Below are positions 9,776 to 19,888 of a stretch of DNA of 64,000 nucleotides, one piece after another. Where the stretch lies: the NCBI RefSeq assembly GCF_000427295.1, contig NZ_ATNM01000118.1:1-64000 (forward strand), written 5' to 3'. Below the pieces are notes generated by a model. The model saw only the letters and a program-made list of their open reading frames with translations, ran no database searches and was not told the DNA's origin. The translations under genes and the position numbers were made by a program. Each line of letters opens with the position of its first letter. The stretch's first letter is position 1. This DNA comes from Cyclobacterium qasimii M12-11B. GTDB lineage: Bacteria > Bacteroidota > Bacteroidia > Cytophagales > Cyclobacteriaceae.

Positions 9776-11887
9776 TTAAGAGAATATTTGATAAGTTGCT
9801 AAAGCACCTAAATAGGCTATAATCGTCATGAAAATGGTTTGTAATACTGGCCATTTCCAACTCTTTGTTTCCCTGTAGACCACTGCTACAGTACTCATAC
9901 ACTGCATTGCCAAGGCATAAAAAACCATCAAGGAAAACCCTGTGGCTCTGTCAAAAACCTTTTCACCAGTATCTGCATGCACCTGCTTTTCCAGCTTTTG
10001 TCTGATTGTTAATTCATCCTCAACTTCTTCCCCAACACTATATATTGTAGCCACGGTGGCCACAAAAACCTCTCTGGCTGCAAAGGAAGTTAACAGCGCA
10101 ATTCCTATTTTCCAGTCATACCCTAAAGGACGAATGGCTGGTTCTATTGACTTTCCTAAGATTCCTATATAAGATGACTCCAATTCCTTTGATGCATAAA
10201 CATGCATTATTTCTTCTTTTTCACTGTCTGTTGCCTTCTCCAACATGGCTATCTTTTCAGCCTCCACAGCTTCCATTCTTCCTGATGGTCCATAACTGGC
10301 CAATACCCACAAAACTATAGAAATTGCCAAAATCACTTTTCCTGCTTCAAGAACAAATATTTTTGATTTATTGAACATGGTCATTAATACAGTTCGCAGT
10401 CGTGGCATTCTGTAAATTGGCAAGTCCGTCATCAAGAAGCTTTTCTCTTTTGTTTTAATGATAAACTTAAGCGCAAAGGCTCCTAGCAATGTAAAAACAG
10501 TACCAAATAGGTACATGACTAAAAGTGCAATGGCCTGAAAATTAATCCCCATCCAGGCTTCATCTGGCACCGTCAGTCCTATCAAAATAACGTAGACAGG
10601 CAACCGTGCAGAACAACTCATCCAAGGGGTTACCAAAATGGTTATCAATCGTTCTTTGCTGTTGCTAATGTTTCTACTGGCCATTATACCTGGTATGGCA
10701 CAAGCCATTCCTGAGATCAAAGGCACCACACTTTTTCCATGCAATCCAAATGGACGCATGATACGGTCCATAAGAAAAACAACCCTAGAGAAATAGCCTG
10801 TATCTTCCAGAAAAGCAAGGAAGCCAAACAATAGCGCTATTTGGGGAATGAAAATCACCACACCACCAATACCTGTTATGATCCCTTCGGCCAATAAATC
10901 TGTAAAAACTCCTGGAGGCAGTGTTTCTACCACCCAACTACTTAATGAAGCAAAAGTACTGTCTATAAAATCCATTGGCGCTTCAGCCCAGGCAAAAATT
11001 GCCTGAAAAATGAGCAACATGATACCAAAAAAGGTTACATACCCCCAAATAGGATGAAGGAAAATAGCATCCAATTTCCCATGAAATTTTCTTGGCTCAT
11101 TCGTTCCCGAAAGCACAGATTTACTAAGTAGCTCCTTAATTTTTCGGTACCTATCAGTAGTTTCTTTTGTCTGTTGCTCCTGGTTATCAAAATGAAAAGC
11201 CGAAGCACGTTCTTCCAACCACATCCGTTTTTCCTCAGATAAGGTAGGATCAAAAGAAGCAAAAATCAATTGTTGAAAGGCCTGATAGGGCTGGCTAAAA
11301 CCAAATTTTTCTTGAACTTCTCCAAGCAACTCAGGGAATTCAAGCTCATGAAAAGGTTTCCCCACAACAAATTTATCTTCAAGAAATAAAGACTTTACCG
11401 TGTCTAGCCCCTGATTGTTTCGGGCATCGGTCATGACCAAAGGAACGCCTAATTCCTGGTACAATGCAAATGTTTTAATGTTTAAGCCCCTTTTTTCTGC
11501 CAAGTCTTTCATGTTGATCACAAAAGCAATTGGAATCCCTAGATCCATCACTTGGGTACCAAGCAAAAGGCTTCTTTCCAAGTTACAGGCATCTAAAATC
11601 ACTAGTGCGGCATCGGGTTTTTCTTCTCCTTGACCGTTGAGGACTTTGTGGGCAATAACTTCATCCTCAGATTTAGGTAAGAGGCTATAGGTTCCTGGCA
11701 AATCTATCAACTCAAAACGCTGCTCACCGCTTTGAAAATAACCGACCATTTTATCAACAGTCATTCCAGGATAATTACCGATTTTTTGACTTAAGCCTGT
11801 GAGTTGGTTAAAAATACTTGACTTCCCCACATTTGGATTACCAATAATGGCAATTCTTCGTGTACCCAATTTTTCTGCTATTTCCAT
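9776..11887 (-). CDS. feoB: Ferrous iron transporter FeoB
   Basis: A 703-residue Fe(II) permease with an N-terminal G domain. The G1 P-loop GNPNVGKS is at residues 16-23, G2 is near GMT, G3 is LPGTYSL, and G4 is NMKD. A helical insertion domain follows, then two Gate domains with polytopic membrane segments (GVVIFIPQIALLFGFLAFLEDTGY and the later SGMACAIPGIMASR segment). The protein takes up ferrous iron under low-oxygen or iron-poor conditions. It is preceded by feoA with a three-base gap and followed by the small Cys-rich protein, so the order feoA-feoB-Cys-rich is the classic operon. Length is slightly below E. coli FeoB (773), as usual in Bacteroidota. Confidence 0.96.
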   Translation of the reverse strand: MEIAEKLGTRRIAIIGNPNVGKSSIFNQLTGLSQKIGNYPGMTVDKMVGYFQSGEQRFELIDLPGTYSLLPKSEDEVIAHKVLNGQGEEKPDAALVILDACNLERSLLLGTQVMDLGIPIAFVINMKDLAEKRGLNIKTFALYQELGVPLVMTDARNNQGLDTVKSLFLEDKFVVGKPFHELEFPELLGEVQEKFGFSQPYQAFQQLIFASFDPTLSEEKRMWLEERASAFHFDNQEQQTKETTDRYRKIKELLSKSVLSGTNEPRKFHGKLDAIFLHPIWGYVTFFGIMLLIFQAIFAWAEAPMDFIDSTFASLSSWVVETLPPGVFTDLLAEGIITGIGGVVIFIPQIALLFGFLAFLEDTGYFSRVVFLMDRIMRPFGLHGKSVVPLISGMACAIPGIMASRNISNSKERLITILVTPWMSCSARLPVYVILIGLTVPDEAWMGINFQAIALLVMYLFGTVFTLLGAFALKFIIKTKEKSFLMTDLPIYRMPRLRTVLMTMFNKSKIFVLEAGKVILAISIVLWVLASYGPSGRMEAVEAEKIAMLEKATDSEKEEIMHVYASKELESSYIGILGKSIEPAIRPLGYDWKIGIALLTSFAAREVFVATVATIYSVGEEVEDELTIRQKLEKQVHADTGEKVFDRATGFSLMVFYALAMQCMSTVAVVYRETKSWKWPVLQTIFMTIIAYLGALATYQIFS

Positions 11888-11890
11888 CCC

Positions 11891-12111
11891 CTATTCTGCT
11901 TTCAAATGAATCAGATCAGCCTCCTCTATTCTTAAGGCAAGTATATTTCCGTCAATTATAAATGCCATAGGGCCATTAAAAGGAGCTTTTTTCAATAAGC
12001 TAATTTTTTACCTGGCAAAACCCCCATTTCCATCATCCTCACCAAAAGGTTAGAGTTGGTTATGCTGGCAATTTCGTGTACCGTATTGTTATTCAGTCGT
12101 GCTGCAGTCAT
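11891..12111 (-). CDS. feoA: Ferrous iron transport accessory protein FeoA, frameshifted
   Basis: A 73-residue FeoA (SH3-like partner of FeoB) that is visible only if two frames are joined. The first frame gives MTAARLNNNTVHEIASI and then LVRMMEMGVLPGKK before a premature stop. The next frame continues ISLLKKAPFNGPMAF and ALRIEEADLIHLKAE to the stop. Joined, they give the standard FeoA core MEMGVLPGKKISLLKKAPFN. The break lies in a run of six A on the coding strand, where seven would restore the frame. This is either a consensus error or a real one-base deletion. Its stop is three bases before the feoB start. Confidence 0.87.
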
Positions 12112-12707
12112 GGGAATTCGGTTTTAAAGACTTATCTGCATCTTTGATTTCAATGCGCAATTTTAACATAATTTTCTCGTAAAAATAAGGATTTTCGCCT
12201 TTATTTAGATTGAATAAATTATGTTATCTCCAAGCTTATAACCAAAAAATACAGCTTGTAAGTTCGCAGAAAGGCAAAGCATTGCAAAAAAAATAAAACA
12301 TGACAAAAATCAACCGAAAATCAGTGAAGCAATGCCCTTAGAAATTCGTTTTTTTTAAATAATCAAAACCAGAGGATCATTTCAATCGTGTTAATCTTAG
12401 GCATTCGTTTTGATTACCAATTGAAAGAATAAAAATTAAAAAAATGGTAAAAAGCAGACTTAGGTAATTAATGTCACTGTATTCATGCCAATTTTAATCT
12501 AGCTTTATGTTTAACAAAGCTTTTGGGATTCCTTAAGCCTAATCTAGCGGAAAGCAGGAAGCTCGTATGGTGCTCCCTACTTTGGAAACATTAAAACGCA
12601 ATGTTTTGCCAAGTATAATGTATTCTCGGCACCAAATAGCTTCATTGAAAAATTTAGGTTTCAATTTTAAAAAATAAAATTGAACGTCAACAAAAATCAA
12701 AAATAAT
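12112..12707. other. Divergent intergenic region between feoA and the MBL-rhodanese gene
   Basis: About 595 AT-rich bases between diverging genes. No ORF or RNA gene is convincing. It must hold promoters for both the feo operon and the MBL-rhodanese gene; a Fur- or DtxR-type site for feo would be expected, but I cannot point to one. Confidence 0.35.
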
Positions 12708-14090
12708 ATGTTTTTCGAACGTGTATATGATAAAAGTTTGGCACAGGCAAGTTATGTTATTGGATGTCAAGCCGGAGGAATTGCTGCAGTAATAGATCCC
12801 AAAAGGGATGTGGACACTTATTTGAAAATTGCTGAAGAAAATAATTTTACCATTACCAAAATCATGGAAACCCATATCCATGCGGATTTTTTATCGGGAT
12901 CTCGGGAATTGGCAGCATTAACAGGAGCAGAAATGTACCTTTCTGATATGGGAGGCGAAGATTGGCAGTATGAATTTCCACATAAAAAAATCATTCACGG
13001 AGACCACATCATGCTTGGAAACTTAGATTTTGGCGTGATTGCTACCCCTGGCCATACGCCTGAGAGCCTAAGTTTTCTTTTGACTGACAAGGCCGCGACT
13101 GATGCACCTGTCATGGTTTTTACGGGAGATTTCGTCTTTGTAGGAGATGTCGGAAGGCCAGACTTATTAGAGCAGGCAGCCGGAATAAAAGGCAGTCAGG
13201 AAATAGGTGCCGCACAGATGTTTGATTCACTTCAAAAATTTCAAAAAAACCCGGAATTCGTTCAAATCTGGCCTGGGCATGGAGCAGGTTCAGCATGTGG
13301 AAAAGCGCTAGGAGCTGTTCCATCCAGCACCATTGGCTATGAAAAAATAAGAAATTGGGCTTTCCAGTTGTTGGAGGATGAAGCCACCTTCACTAAGACT
13401 TTGCTTGAGGACCAACCAGAACCTCCAAGGTATTTTGCAAAAATGAAAGAACTCAATAAAATTGAGCGCAAACTGCTTACCGAAGTACCAGAGATCAAGC
13501 ACTTGTCAATCGACATGTTTATGAACAAGGTTATCGGTCAGATGCCAATAATAGACACCAGGTCTCCTGAAGATTTTGCAAAGGGCTATCTGAAGGGAAG
13601 TTTGAACATTGAAAACAACAATTCTATCGCTACTTGGATGGGCTCCTTTATGGATTATGACACTCCATTTGCCCTCATTGCTGAGTCAAATGAATTGGAG
13701 GACTTGTCGAGAAAATTGATGCGAATTGGTCTCGATGATGCATTTGGTTACATCAGTGCTGATGAATTAAAAACCGCAGTAAACAGTGATTTAAAAACCT
13801 CAACCCCAATTGAAAAGAAAGAGGTTCAGGACAAAATTTTCAACCACAATGCACAGATAATAGATGTTAGAGGTGCCTCAGAATTTAAAAAAGGGCATAT
13901 AGAAGGTGCAAAAAACATATTCGTTGGAAAACTCCAGCAGAACCTTGACGAGGTAAGTAAAGATCAGCCGGTCATCGTTCATTGCCTTTCAGGCACCAGG
14001 GCTGCCATTGCTTATTCCATATTGGAAGCCAATGGTTTTGAAAATGTTTTTAATTATGCAGGTGGTTGGCAAGATTGGCAGAAAAACTAA
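12708..14090 (+). CDS. MBL-fold persulfide dioxygenase-like protein with two rhodanese domains
   Basis: A 460-residue protein with an N-terminal metallo-beta-lactamase domain of the ETHE1/glyoxalase II group (residues ~1-240). Metal ligands are visible in THIHADFLSG (55-64), TPGHTPES, the GDFVFVGDVGRPDLL segment and WPGHGAGSACGK. Two rhodanese domains follow. The first (DTRSPEDFAKGYLKGSLNI) lacks a catalytic Cys. The second (IIDVRGASEFKKGHIEGA, then HCLSGTRAA) has the active-site Cys. The protein probably oxidises glutathione-like or protein persulfides to sulfite and transfers sulfane sulfur. A paralogue is encoded at 45091-46512 beside sulfur transporters. Here it stands upstream of a pyruvate-kinase-like gene. 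Confidence 0.9.
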   Translation: MFFERVYDKSLAQASYVIGCQAGGIAAVIDPKRDVDTYLKIAEENNFTITKIMETHIHADFLSGSRELAALTGAEMYLSDMGGEDWQYEFPHKKIIHGDHIMLGNLDFGVIATPGHTPESLSFLLTDKAATDAPVMVFTGDFVFVGDVGRPDLLEQAAGIKGSQEIGAAQMFDSLQKFQKNPEFVQIWPGHGAGSACGKALGAVPSSTIGYEKIRNWAFQLLEDEATFTKTLLEDQPEPPRYFAKMKELNKIERKLLTEVPEIKHLSIDMFMNKVIGQMPIIDTRSPEDFAKGYLKGSLNIENNNSIATWMGSFMDYDTPFALIAESNELEDLSRKLMRIGLDDAFGYISADELKTAVNSDLKTSTPIEKKEVQDKIFNHNAQIIDVRGASEFKKGHIEGAKNIFVGKLQQNLDEVSKDQPVIVHCLSGTRAAIAYSILEANGFENVFNYAGGWQDWQKN

Positions 14091-14234
14091 ATTCAGGCGA
14101 TAAAATAACACCTGTAGTAAAGGAGTCTCTTCACATGATAGAACAGCTATGAAAAATTTCAGGCAATAAATAACGCTAAGTAATTTCTTGGGCTTGTTTT
14201 TAAAACAAGAATTAGTTAATTGCAAGATAAAAAC

Positions 14235-14277
14235 ACTGTTAACTTTATACTTTTTAATTGGGTATTTAGTTAACAGT
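14235..14277. promoter_or_regulatory. Inverted repeat around a possible promoter of the pyruvate-kinase-like gene
   Basis: ACTGTTAAC (14235-14243) and GTTAACAGT (14269-14277) form perfect 9-base arms separated by 25 bases, and each contains the self-complementary GTTAAC. The centres of the two GTTAAC sites are 31 bases apart, about three helical turns on the same face. They lie 20-60 bases before the start codon. A dimeric regulator binding both sites is plausible; a hairpin is the alternative. Confidence 0.35.
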
Positions 14278-14295
14278 TTATAATATTTAAACCCA

Positions 14296-15801
14296 ATGAA
14301 AACTACCATAAATCAACTTGCCAAGGAAATGGGGCAATTGGAAGAGGCTTTGCTTCAAACTACCCATGAGTTTGATGTTTATTTAGACACTCTTCCTGAA
14401 TCTCAGATTGTATCGGCTACAAATTTAATCCAGTACCTTTATTTTAGGAGTAAGGATAGAAAAACCTTGCAGGAACGTCTTCACTACTATGGTTTTTCTG
14501 CACTTTCCAATTCTGAAAATCATCTTCATAGACAGATACAAACAATAAGAGAACGTTTAGGTCATGTCTATTCAGAAGCTGCGCTCAACCCATGCACTTA
14601 TAAATTCAGCCGGAAGAAACTAGAAAACAACAGCAAACTCCTGTTTGGCAAGCCAACACAAGAGAAAATGCCCTCTGTTATGGTCACATTTGCTTCAGAT
14701 TTTGCCGATAACGCTGAACTGGTGGAAAGACTTCTACTTAATGGCATGCAAGTAGCACGCATCAATTGTGCACATGACAATGAAAAGGTTTGGAAGGCGA
14801 TGATCAAACAAGTCAAATCAGCTGAGAAGAAAACGGGGTTGTCCTGTAAAATTTACTTTGACTTAGCCGGACCAAAAATCAGAACTTGCCTTTTAGCCAA
14901 AGGAAAAGAAGAAGGGAAGGTTAAGGTAAATGAAGGTGATACCATTTGGTTAGCTGAAACAAGTGAAGGGTTTTCAGCTGAAGACATAGTGATTAGTCCC
15001 AATGAAGCAGGAATAATTTCTTTTCTAGAAGAGAAACAAAGGGTTTTTATTGATGATGGTGAAATCAGCGGTGTCGTGACCAAGGTGGAACATGGAAAAG
15101 CGGCAGTTGAATTGGTTCGTGTGGCATCAAAAAAAGGGAAGATTAAATCAGAGAAAGGGATCAATTTTCCTGATACCCCTATGAATATTCCGTCCCTTAC
15201 TGATTATGATAAAACCTGTCTACCCTTTATATGCAAAAATGCGGATTTAGTGGGCTATTCATTTGTAAAAACACCGGGAGATGTCACCAAATTAACCAAT
15301 GAGCTAAAAAAATTAGCGCCTAAAAAACCTCTTCCGATCATTCTAAAAATAGAAACACCTGAGTCAGTTAGAAACCTGCCTTCGCTTTTACTTGAAGCGA
15401 TGAAAAACCCACCATTCGGAATCATGATTGCACGGGGAGACCTTGCCGTTGAGATTGGATTTGGTCGAATGGGGGAAATTCAAGATCAAATTTCATGGAT
15501 TTGTGAAGCGGCTCATGTACCTGTAGTCTGGGCAACTCAAGTACTGGAAACCCTTCAAAAGTCAGGCATGCCCACCCGATCAGAGATCACAGATGCAGGA
15601 CAGGCTTCCTTGGCAGAATGTATCATGATCAATAAGGGTAATCACACCATTAGGGTATTGAAAACACTCAAAGAGATCATGCTTAGAACAGCTGGACATA
15701 GGACTAAAAAGAGGTTTATTTTTCGCCCATTAAGTATCGCAATTGACTTTATAGATTCCAATAACATCTATAGGTTAGAAGCGATCCCTGAACGTAAGTA
15801 G
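14296..15801 (+). CDS. Pyruvate kinase-like protein with N-terminal extension
   Basis: A 501-residue protein whose residues ~125-480 form a pyruvate kinase barrel: PSVMVTFASD at the start of the fold, FDLAGPKIRT, DDGEISG, the catalytic-Lys segment ILKIETPES, the metal/phosphate motif MIARGDLAVE and VVWATQVLETL. It differs from housekeeping PykF. It has a ~125-residue helical N-terminal extension of unknown role, lacks the usual C-terminal regulatory domain, and reads GDLAVEIGFG where GDLGVE is common. It may be an alternative glycolytic isozyme or a related phosphotransferase. It is monocistronic as far as visible, with an unusual inverted repeat just upstream. Confidence 0.82.
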   Translation: MKTTINQLAKEMGQLEEALLQTTHEFDVYLDTLPESQIVSATNLIQYLYFRSKDRKTLQERLHYYGFSALSNSENHLHRQIQTIRERLGHVYSEAALNPCTYKFSRKKLENNSKLLFGKPTQEKMPSVMVTFASDFADNAELVERLLLNGMQVARINCAHDNEKVWKAMIKQVKSAEKKTGLSCKIYFDLAGPKIRTCLLAKGKEEGKVKVNEGDTIWLAETSEGFSAEDIVISPNEAGIISFLEEKQRVFIDDGEISGVVTKVEHGKAAVELVRVASKKGKIKSEKGINFPDTPMNIPSLTDYDKTCLPFICKNADLVGYSFVKTPGDVTKLTNELKKLAPKKPLPIILKIETPESVRNLPSLLLEAMKNPPFGIMIARGDLAVEIGFGRMGEIQDQISWICEAAHVPVVWATQVLETLQKSGMPTRSEITDAGQASLAECIMINKGNHTIRVLKTLKEIMLRTAGHRTKKRFIFRPLSIAIDFIDSNNIYRLEAIPERK

Positions 15802-15827
15802 GGTTTCTTTCGCAACCTACTTCCGTT

Positions 15828-15885
15828 CAGTACAGGACACCTTAAAGATCAATTGTTATACAGCACAGTGCAGGACGCCTTTAAA
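15828..15885 (+). promoter_or_regulatory. Direct repeat upstream of the rhamnosidase gene
   Basis: CAGTACAGGACACCTTAAA (15828-15846) recurs as CAGTGCAGGACGCCTTTAAA (15866-15885), 38 bases start to start, 45-100 bases before the ATG. Two same-orientation sites at this spacing suit an AraC-type or response-regulator activator. Function is inferred only from position and repetition. Confidence 0.4.
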
Positions 15886-15928
15886 TTTAGAATTCACTTA
15901 CTTTAGATTCCAAACCAAAAGTAAACCC

Positions 15929-18786
15929 ATGAAAATCTCAACTTTTTTGGTATTGTTTTCACTTATGCTTTCCAGTAAAGCAATGGCAATATCGGACTTG
16001 ACACCAGAATATTTAAGGTGTGAATACCTTGAAAATCCGTTTATTGATGAAAGAGAACCACGCTTGAGTTGGATTTTAGCTTCTGAAGAAAGGGATCAAC
16101 ACCAAACGGCTTATCGCATTTTGGTAGCAAGTAAAATGGAGCTTTTGGAGCCAGGAAAGGCAGATTTATGGGACTCGAACAAAATTTCGGGAGATCAAAC
16201 CACCCAAGTGATTTACAAGGGGAAAGCGCTTACTTCCCGACAAAAATGCTACTGGAAAGTTCAAAGTTGGGATAAAAAAGACCAACCAGGAGAATGGAGC
16301 GAAGCTTCAACCTGGGAAATGGGGCTCTTAATGTCAAGCGATTGGAAAAGTAAATGGATAGGTAAAGATTTTTCATCAAACACCTTACCTATACCTTACA
16401 AGAACAAAGAATTATTGCTCCCCCCTTCCCCTATTCTCAGGAATAAAATAAACCTAACCAATAAAGTTTCCAAAGCCCGATTGTACATCACTTCCCTGGG
16501 TTTGTACGAATACCTTATCAATGGCAAAAAAGTGGGTCAGGACTTTCTTGCTCCTGGCTGGACAGATTATAATAAAAGGGTCTATTACAATGTATATGAT
16601 GTCACAGATCGATTGGACCAAGGAGAACATGTGTTACAGGCCATCCTTTCGCCAGGCTGGTACAGTGGCTATATTGGTTATGCTTTATTGATAGGCAATC
16701 CGATAGTTAGGGCATTTTATGGAGACACCCCTGCTTTAAGAGCACAATTGGAGGTTACTTATTCCAATGGTGAAACAGCCACTTTTTCCAGCAATGAGGA
16801 ATGGAAAGCCACTTCAGGAGGACTTGTTGAATCAGATATCCTTCACGGGGAAACTTTTGATGCAAGAAAGGTCCCTGAGGACTGGAGCAAAACCAATTTC
16901 AATGACAATAACTGGGACAATGCTGAAATCATTAATGCTGGCAAGCGTAATTTGGAGCTTTACCCAGCACAGCCTGTACAAGTCACAGAAGTTATAAAAC
17001 CTATCGAAATCCATGAGCGGGAGAATGGTAAGTTCATTTTTAATATGGGGCAAAATTTTGCCGGTTTGGTCAAGTTAAAAGTAAAGGAAAGGCTGGCGAT
17101 AAGGTTGTTTTAAGGTTTGGAGAGATGTTACACCCTGATGGTAGACTTATGGATGAGAACCTACGCATGGCAAGGGCTACGGACACTTACATTCTCAAAG
17201 GAGATCCTAATGGAGAAGAATGGACTCCCTCTTTTACCTACCATGGTTTCCAATATGTAGAAGTTACCGGGTTTCCAGGGAAACCCACAAAAGAGAATAT
17301 CACAGGCTTGGTTTTGGGATCAAATACCCCGAGGGTAGGCCATTTTGAAACAGATCACCCCATGGTCAATCAATTGTACAAAAACATTGTCTGGACCCAA
17401 AGAGCAAATTTTGTAGACATCCCAACCGATTGCCCTCAAAGGGACGAAAGAATGGGATGGACTGGTGATGCGCAAACCTACGCAGGTACAGCAGCCATTA
17501 ACATGGACGTCTCTGCCTTCTTCACAAAATGGATCCAGGATTTAAATGATGCGCAATGGGATTATGGTGCCTACCCGGATTATGCGCCCGCTCCGGGGGT
17601 AAGAAGTTCCGATACCTATGCCCCGGGATGGATGGAAGCAGGAGTTATCAATCCTTATGAACAGTTTCGCGCTTATGGTGATACACGTATCATTAAAAAA
17701 GGCTGGGAAAACATGGAAAGATTCATGGCTTTCCATGACAAAAAAAGCAAAGGTGCTTTCTTTTACCCAGAGGGATCATTTGCAGATCTCAGCCCTAAAG
17801 GAGGCTATGGAGACTGGCTTTCAATTGGTAAAAAGACTCCTCCTGACATGCTCGCCACCATGTACTATGGCTATGTTGCCCAGTTGATGTCAGAAATGGC
17901 GACGGCAATAGGGAAATCAGAAAGAGCCATACACTACCAAAATCTGTCGAAAAAAATTAAGTCGGCTTTTGCTGACCATTATATGGACAAAGCGACCGGA
18001 AGACTTACCACCAATGCTTCCGCCTATGGGGACGGAAAAGGATATGTGGATGGACAAATGGGGTTTTCAGGCAATACACAAACAGCTTATGCCAATGCCA
18101 TTGCTCTTGATTTTCTAAATGAGGAGCAAAAAAAGATAGCAGGTGAGCATTTGGCAGAGTTAATTCTTGAAAATGATGGCAAATTGGCTACGGGATTCCT
18201 TGGGGCTAAGCAACTTTTACCGGCATTGTCTGCTACAGGTCACAGTGACCTGGCCTACCAACTCCTACTTAATGAAGAATACCCTTCATGGGGCTTTGAG
18301 ATAAAAAATGGTGCCACTACTATATGGGAAAGATGGGACAGTTATGTAAAGGATGACCCTGAAAAAATGGCCAGTCTAAACAATGGCATGAACTCCTTTA
18401 GTCATTACGCCTTTGGGTCAGTATTCGAATGGATGTTTCACAATATGGCAGGTATTAGATCAGATGAAGCGGGGTACAAGACTTTTATCATCGCTCCAGA
18501 AATACCCAAGAAAGCGATCAATTATGTTGCTGCAAGTCACGAATCTATTCATGGGAAAATCACCAGTTCCTGGAAAAAGGAGAATGGAAAACTTATTATG
18601 GATGTCAGCATTCCCGTGAATACCCAGGCAACTATTTTCATTCCAGCTAAAAATGAACTCGACGTAACCTTGGATAATAAACGTTTGGATCAGCATAAAG
18701 ACATTCAATTGGGGCACTTTTACAATGGCAAACAAACAGTAAAATTAGGGTCCGGAACTTACCATTTCGTAAGTAGCATTGATTGA
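15929..18786 (+). CDS. Alpha-L-rhamnosidase (GH78), frameshifted
   Basis: A ~950-residue exported GH78 enzyme that removes terminal L-rhamnose from glycans. The first part (15929-17113) has a signal peptide (MKISTFLVLFSLMLSSKAMA) and the N-terminal beta domains (TPEYLRCEYLENPFID, RLSWIL, the TSLGLYEYLINGKKVG segment). The second part (from ~17125) has the (alpha/alpha)6 catalytic domain with DCPQRDERMGWTGDAQ, a GH78 signature carrying acidic catalytic residues, and TTIWERWDSY with the conserved Glu. The two frames join if one G is added at the GG of 17086-17087, giving VKGKAGDKVVLRFGEML across the junction. Either a consensus error or a recent inactivating deletion explains this. A direct repeat upstream may be its operator. 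Confidence 0.9.
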
Positions 18787-18871
18787 TTTGGGGAATACGG
18801 TTGGTTTAGTGTGCTACAAATCAGGCATCTTTTAATTTGGACTTGAGGGCATTGCGTAGAAATTTTAAGGG

Positions 18872-19888
18872 TTATTCAATCATTTTGACAACCTTTTCCC
18901 AGATTTCAGTATCCACAGGAACACCAAGTCGAAGATTTTCTTCCCTCCTAACAAAGGATTGTTCTCCAGGATAGCTTATTTCCATGCCCTCAAAAACCTT
19001 GGAAGTTTTCAAATCTGCTAAAACGTTTCCAATTCTCTCGTCAAGCTTCTCCTTTGGGATACCCAAAACTTCAGGATGTAAGCATAAGAAAAACTGGGAG
19101 ACCCCATACTCCTCTTTCTGCCGACCAATTTCATGGGTAGATTGACCATCAGATAAACCCGATGCCATCAGGTCCAGCATCATTGACAGCCCTGCTCCTT
19201 TCCATAAGCCAATAGGCAGAGCCAACTGTTCTGCAATCACCTCAAATGGATCTTTTGTGAGCTTTCCTTCTGAATCAAAACCTGCATCGAAGGGCAATTC
19301 TCTGTTTTCTTTTCTGTAAATCGCCATTTTCCCGTAAGAGTATTGGGTCATTGCAGTATCCAGAACTACAGCTTTGTCTAAATAAGGCAAGGCAATCACC
19401 AAAGGGTTGTTGCCTAATTTAGGCTCTTTTCCGCCCCAGGCTGGCATATTGGGTGTAGTATTGGTAAAACAAATCCCAATACAACCAGCTTCAGCTGCTT
19501 GCCATCCATAGTTGCCTGCACGCATCCAGTGATTGGTATTGCTCAAAGCTACGCAACCCATTCCATTGGTTGTGGCCATGGCTATAGCCCTGTCCATGGC
19601 CAAAGAGGCATTGTACATCCCAGCCCCCAACTGCCCATTCCAACGTTCCATTATTGGTAGCGAAAACTCCTTTACCGGATCTTTATCCGGTAACACTCTT
19701 CCTCTTGAAATCTGCTCCAAAAAGGCAGGAAAACGATTTAATCCATGGGAGGCCACCCCATCCAAACTTGCCTTGGCAAATAATTTGGAACAGATTTCAG
19801 CCTTATTCTGCTCAAACCCATGTCTGGTTAACACTTTGATGAAAGTAGTTTCTAAAACTTCAAAGGGTATCCTTTTGCTTGTATCCAT
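18872..19888 (-). CDS. dlgD: Ldh_2-family dehydrogenase, probable 3-dehydro-L-gulonate 2-dehydrogenase
   Basis: A 338-residue NAD(P)H-dependent oxidoreductase of the malate/L-lactate/ureidoglycolate (Ldh_2) family. It resembles E. coli YiaK/DlgD closely by memory: SHGLNRFPAFLEQ, NHWMRAGNYGWQAAEAG, GICFTNTTPNMPAWGGKEP, FDSEGKLTKDP and LWKGAGLSMMLDL all have direct counterparts. DlgD reduces 2,3-diketo-L-gulonate to 3-dehydro-L-gulonate. The typical active-site His (in SHG and NHW) is present. It diverges from the LgoD-like gene 332 bases away and converges on the rhamnosidase, suggesting use of a sugar acid. No yia-type kinase or decarboxylase is in the window, so the exact substrate may differ. 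Confidence 0.82.
   Translation of the reverse strand: MDTSKRIPFEVLETTFIKVLTRHGFEQNKAEICSKLFAKASLDGVASHGLNRFPAFLEQISRGRVLPDKDPVKEFSLPIMERWNGQLGAGMYNASLAMDRAIAMATTNGMGCVALSNTNHWMRAGNYGWQAAEAGCIGICFTNTTPNMPAWGGKEPKLGNNPLVIALPYLDKAVVLDTAMTQYSYGKMAIYRKENRELPFDAGFDSEGKLTKDPFEVIAEQLALPIGLWKGAGLSMMLDLMASGLSDGQSTHEIGRQKEEYGVSQFFLCLHPEVLGIPKEKLDERIGNVLADLKTSKVFEGMEISYPGEQSFVRREENLRLGVPVDTEIWEKVVKMIE

Noticed and set aside
13989-14309. 106-codon minus-strand ORF
   Set aside because: It overlaps the end of the MBL-rhodanese gene and the promoter region of the pyruvate kinase gene, and has no protein-like features.
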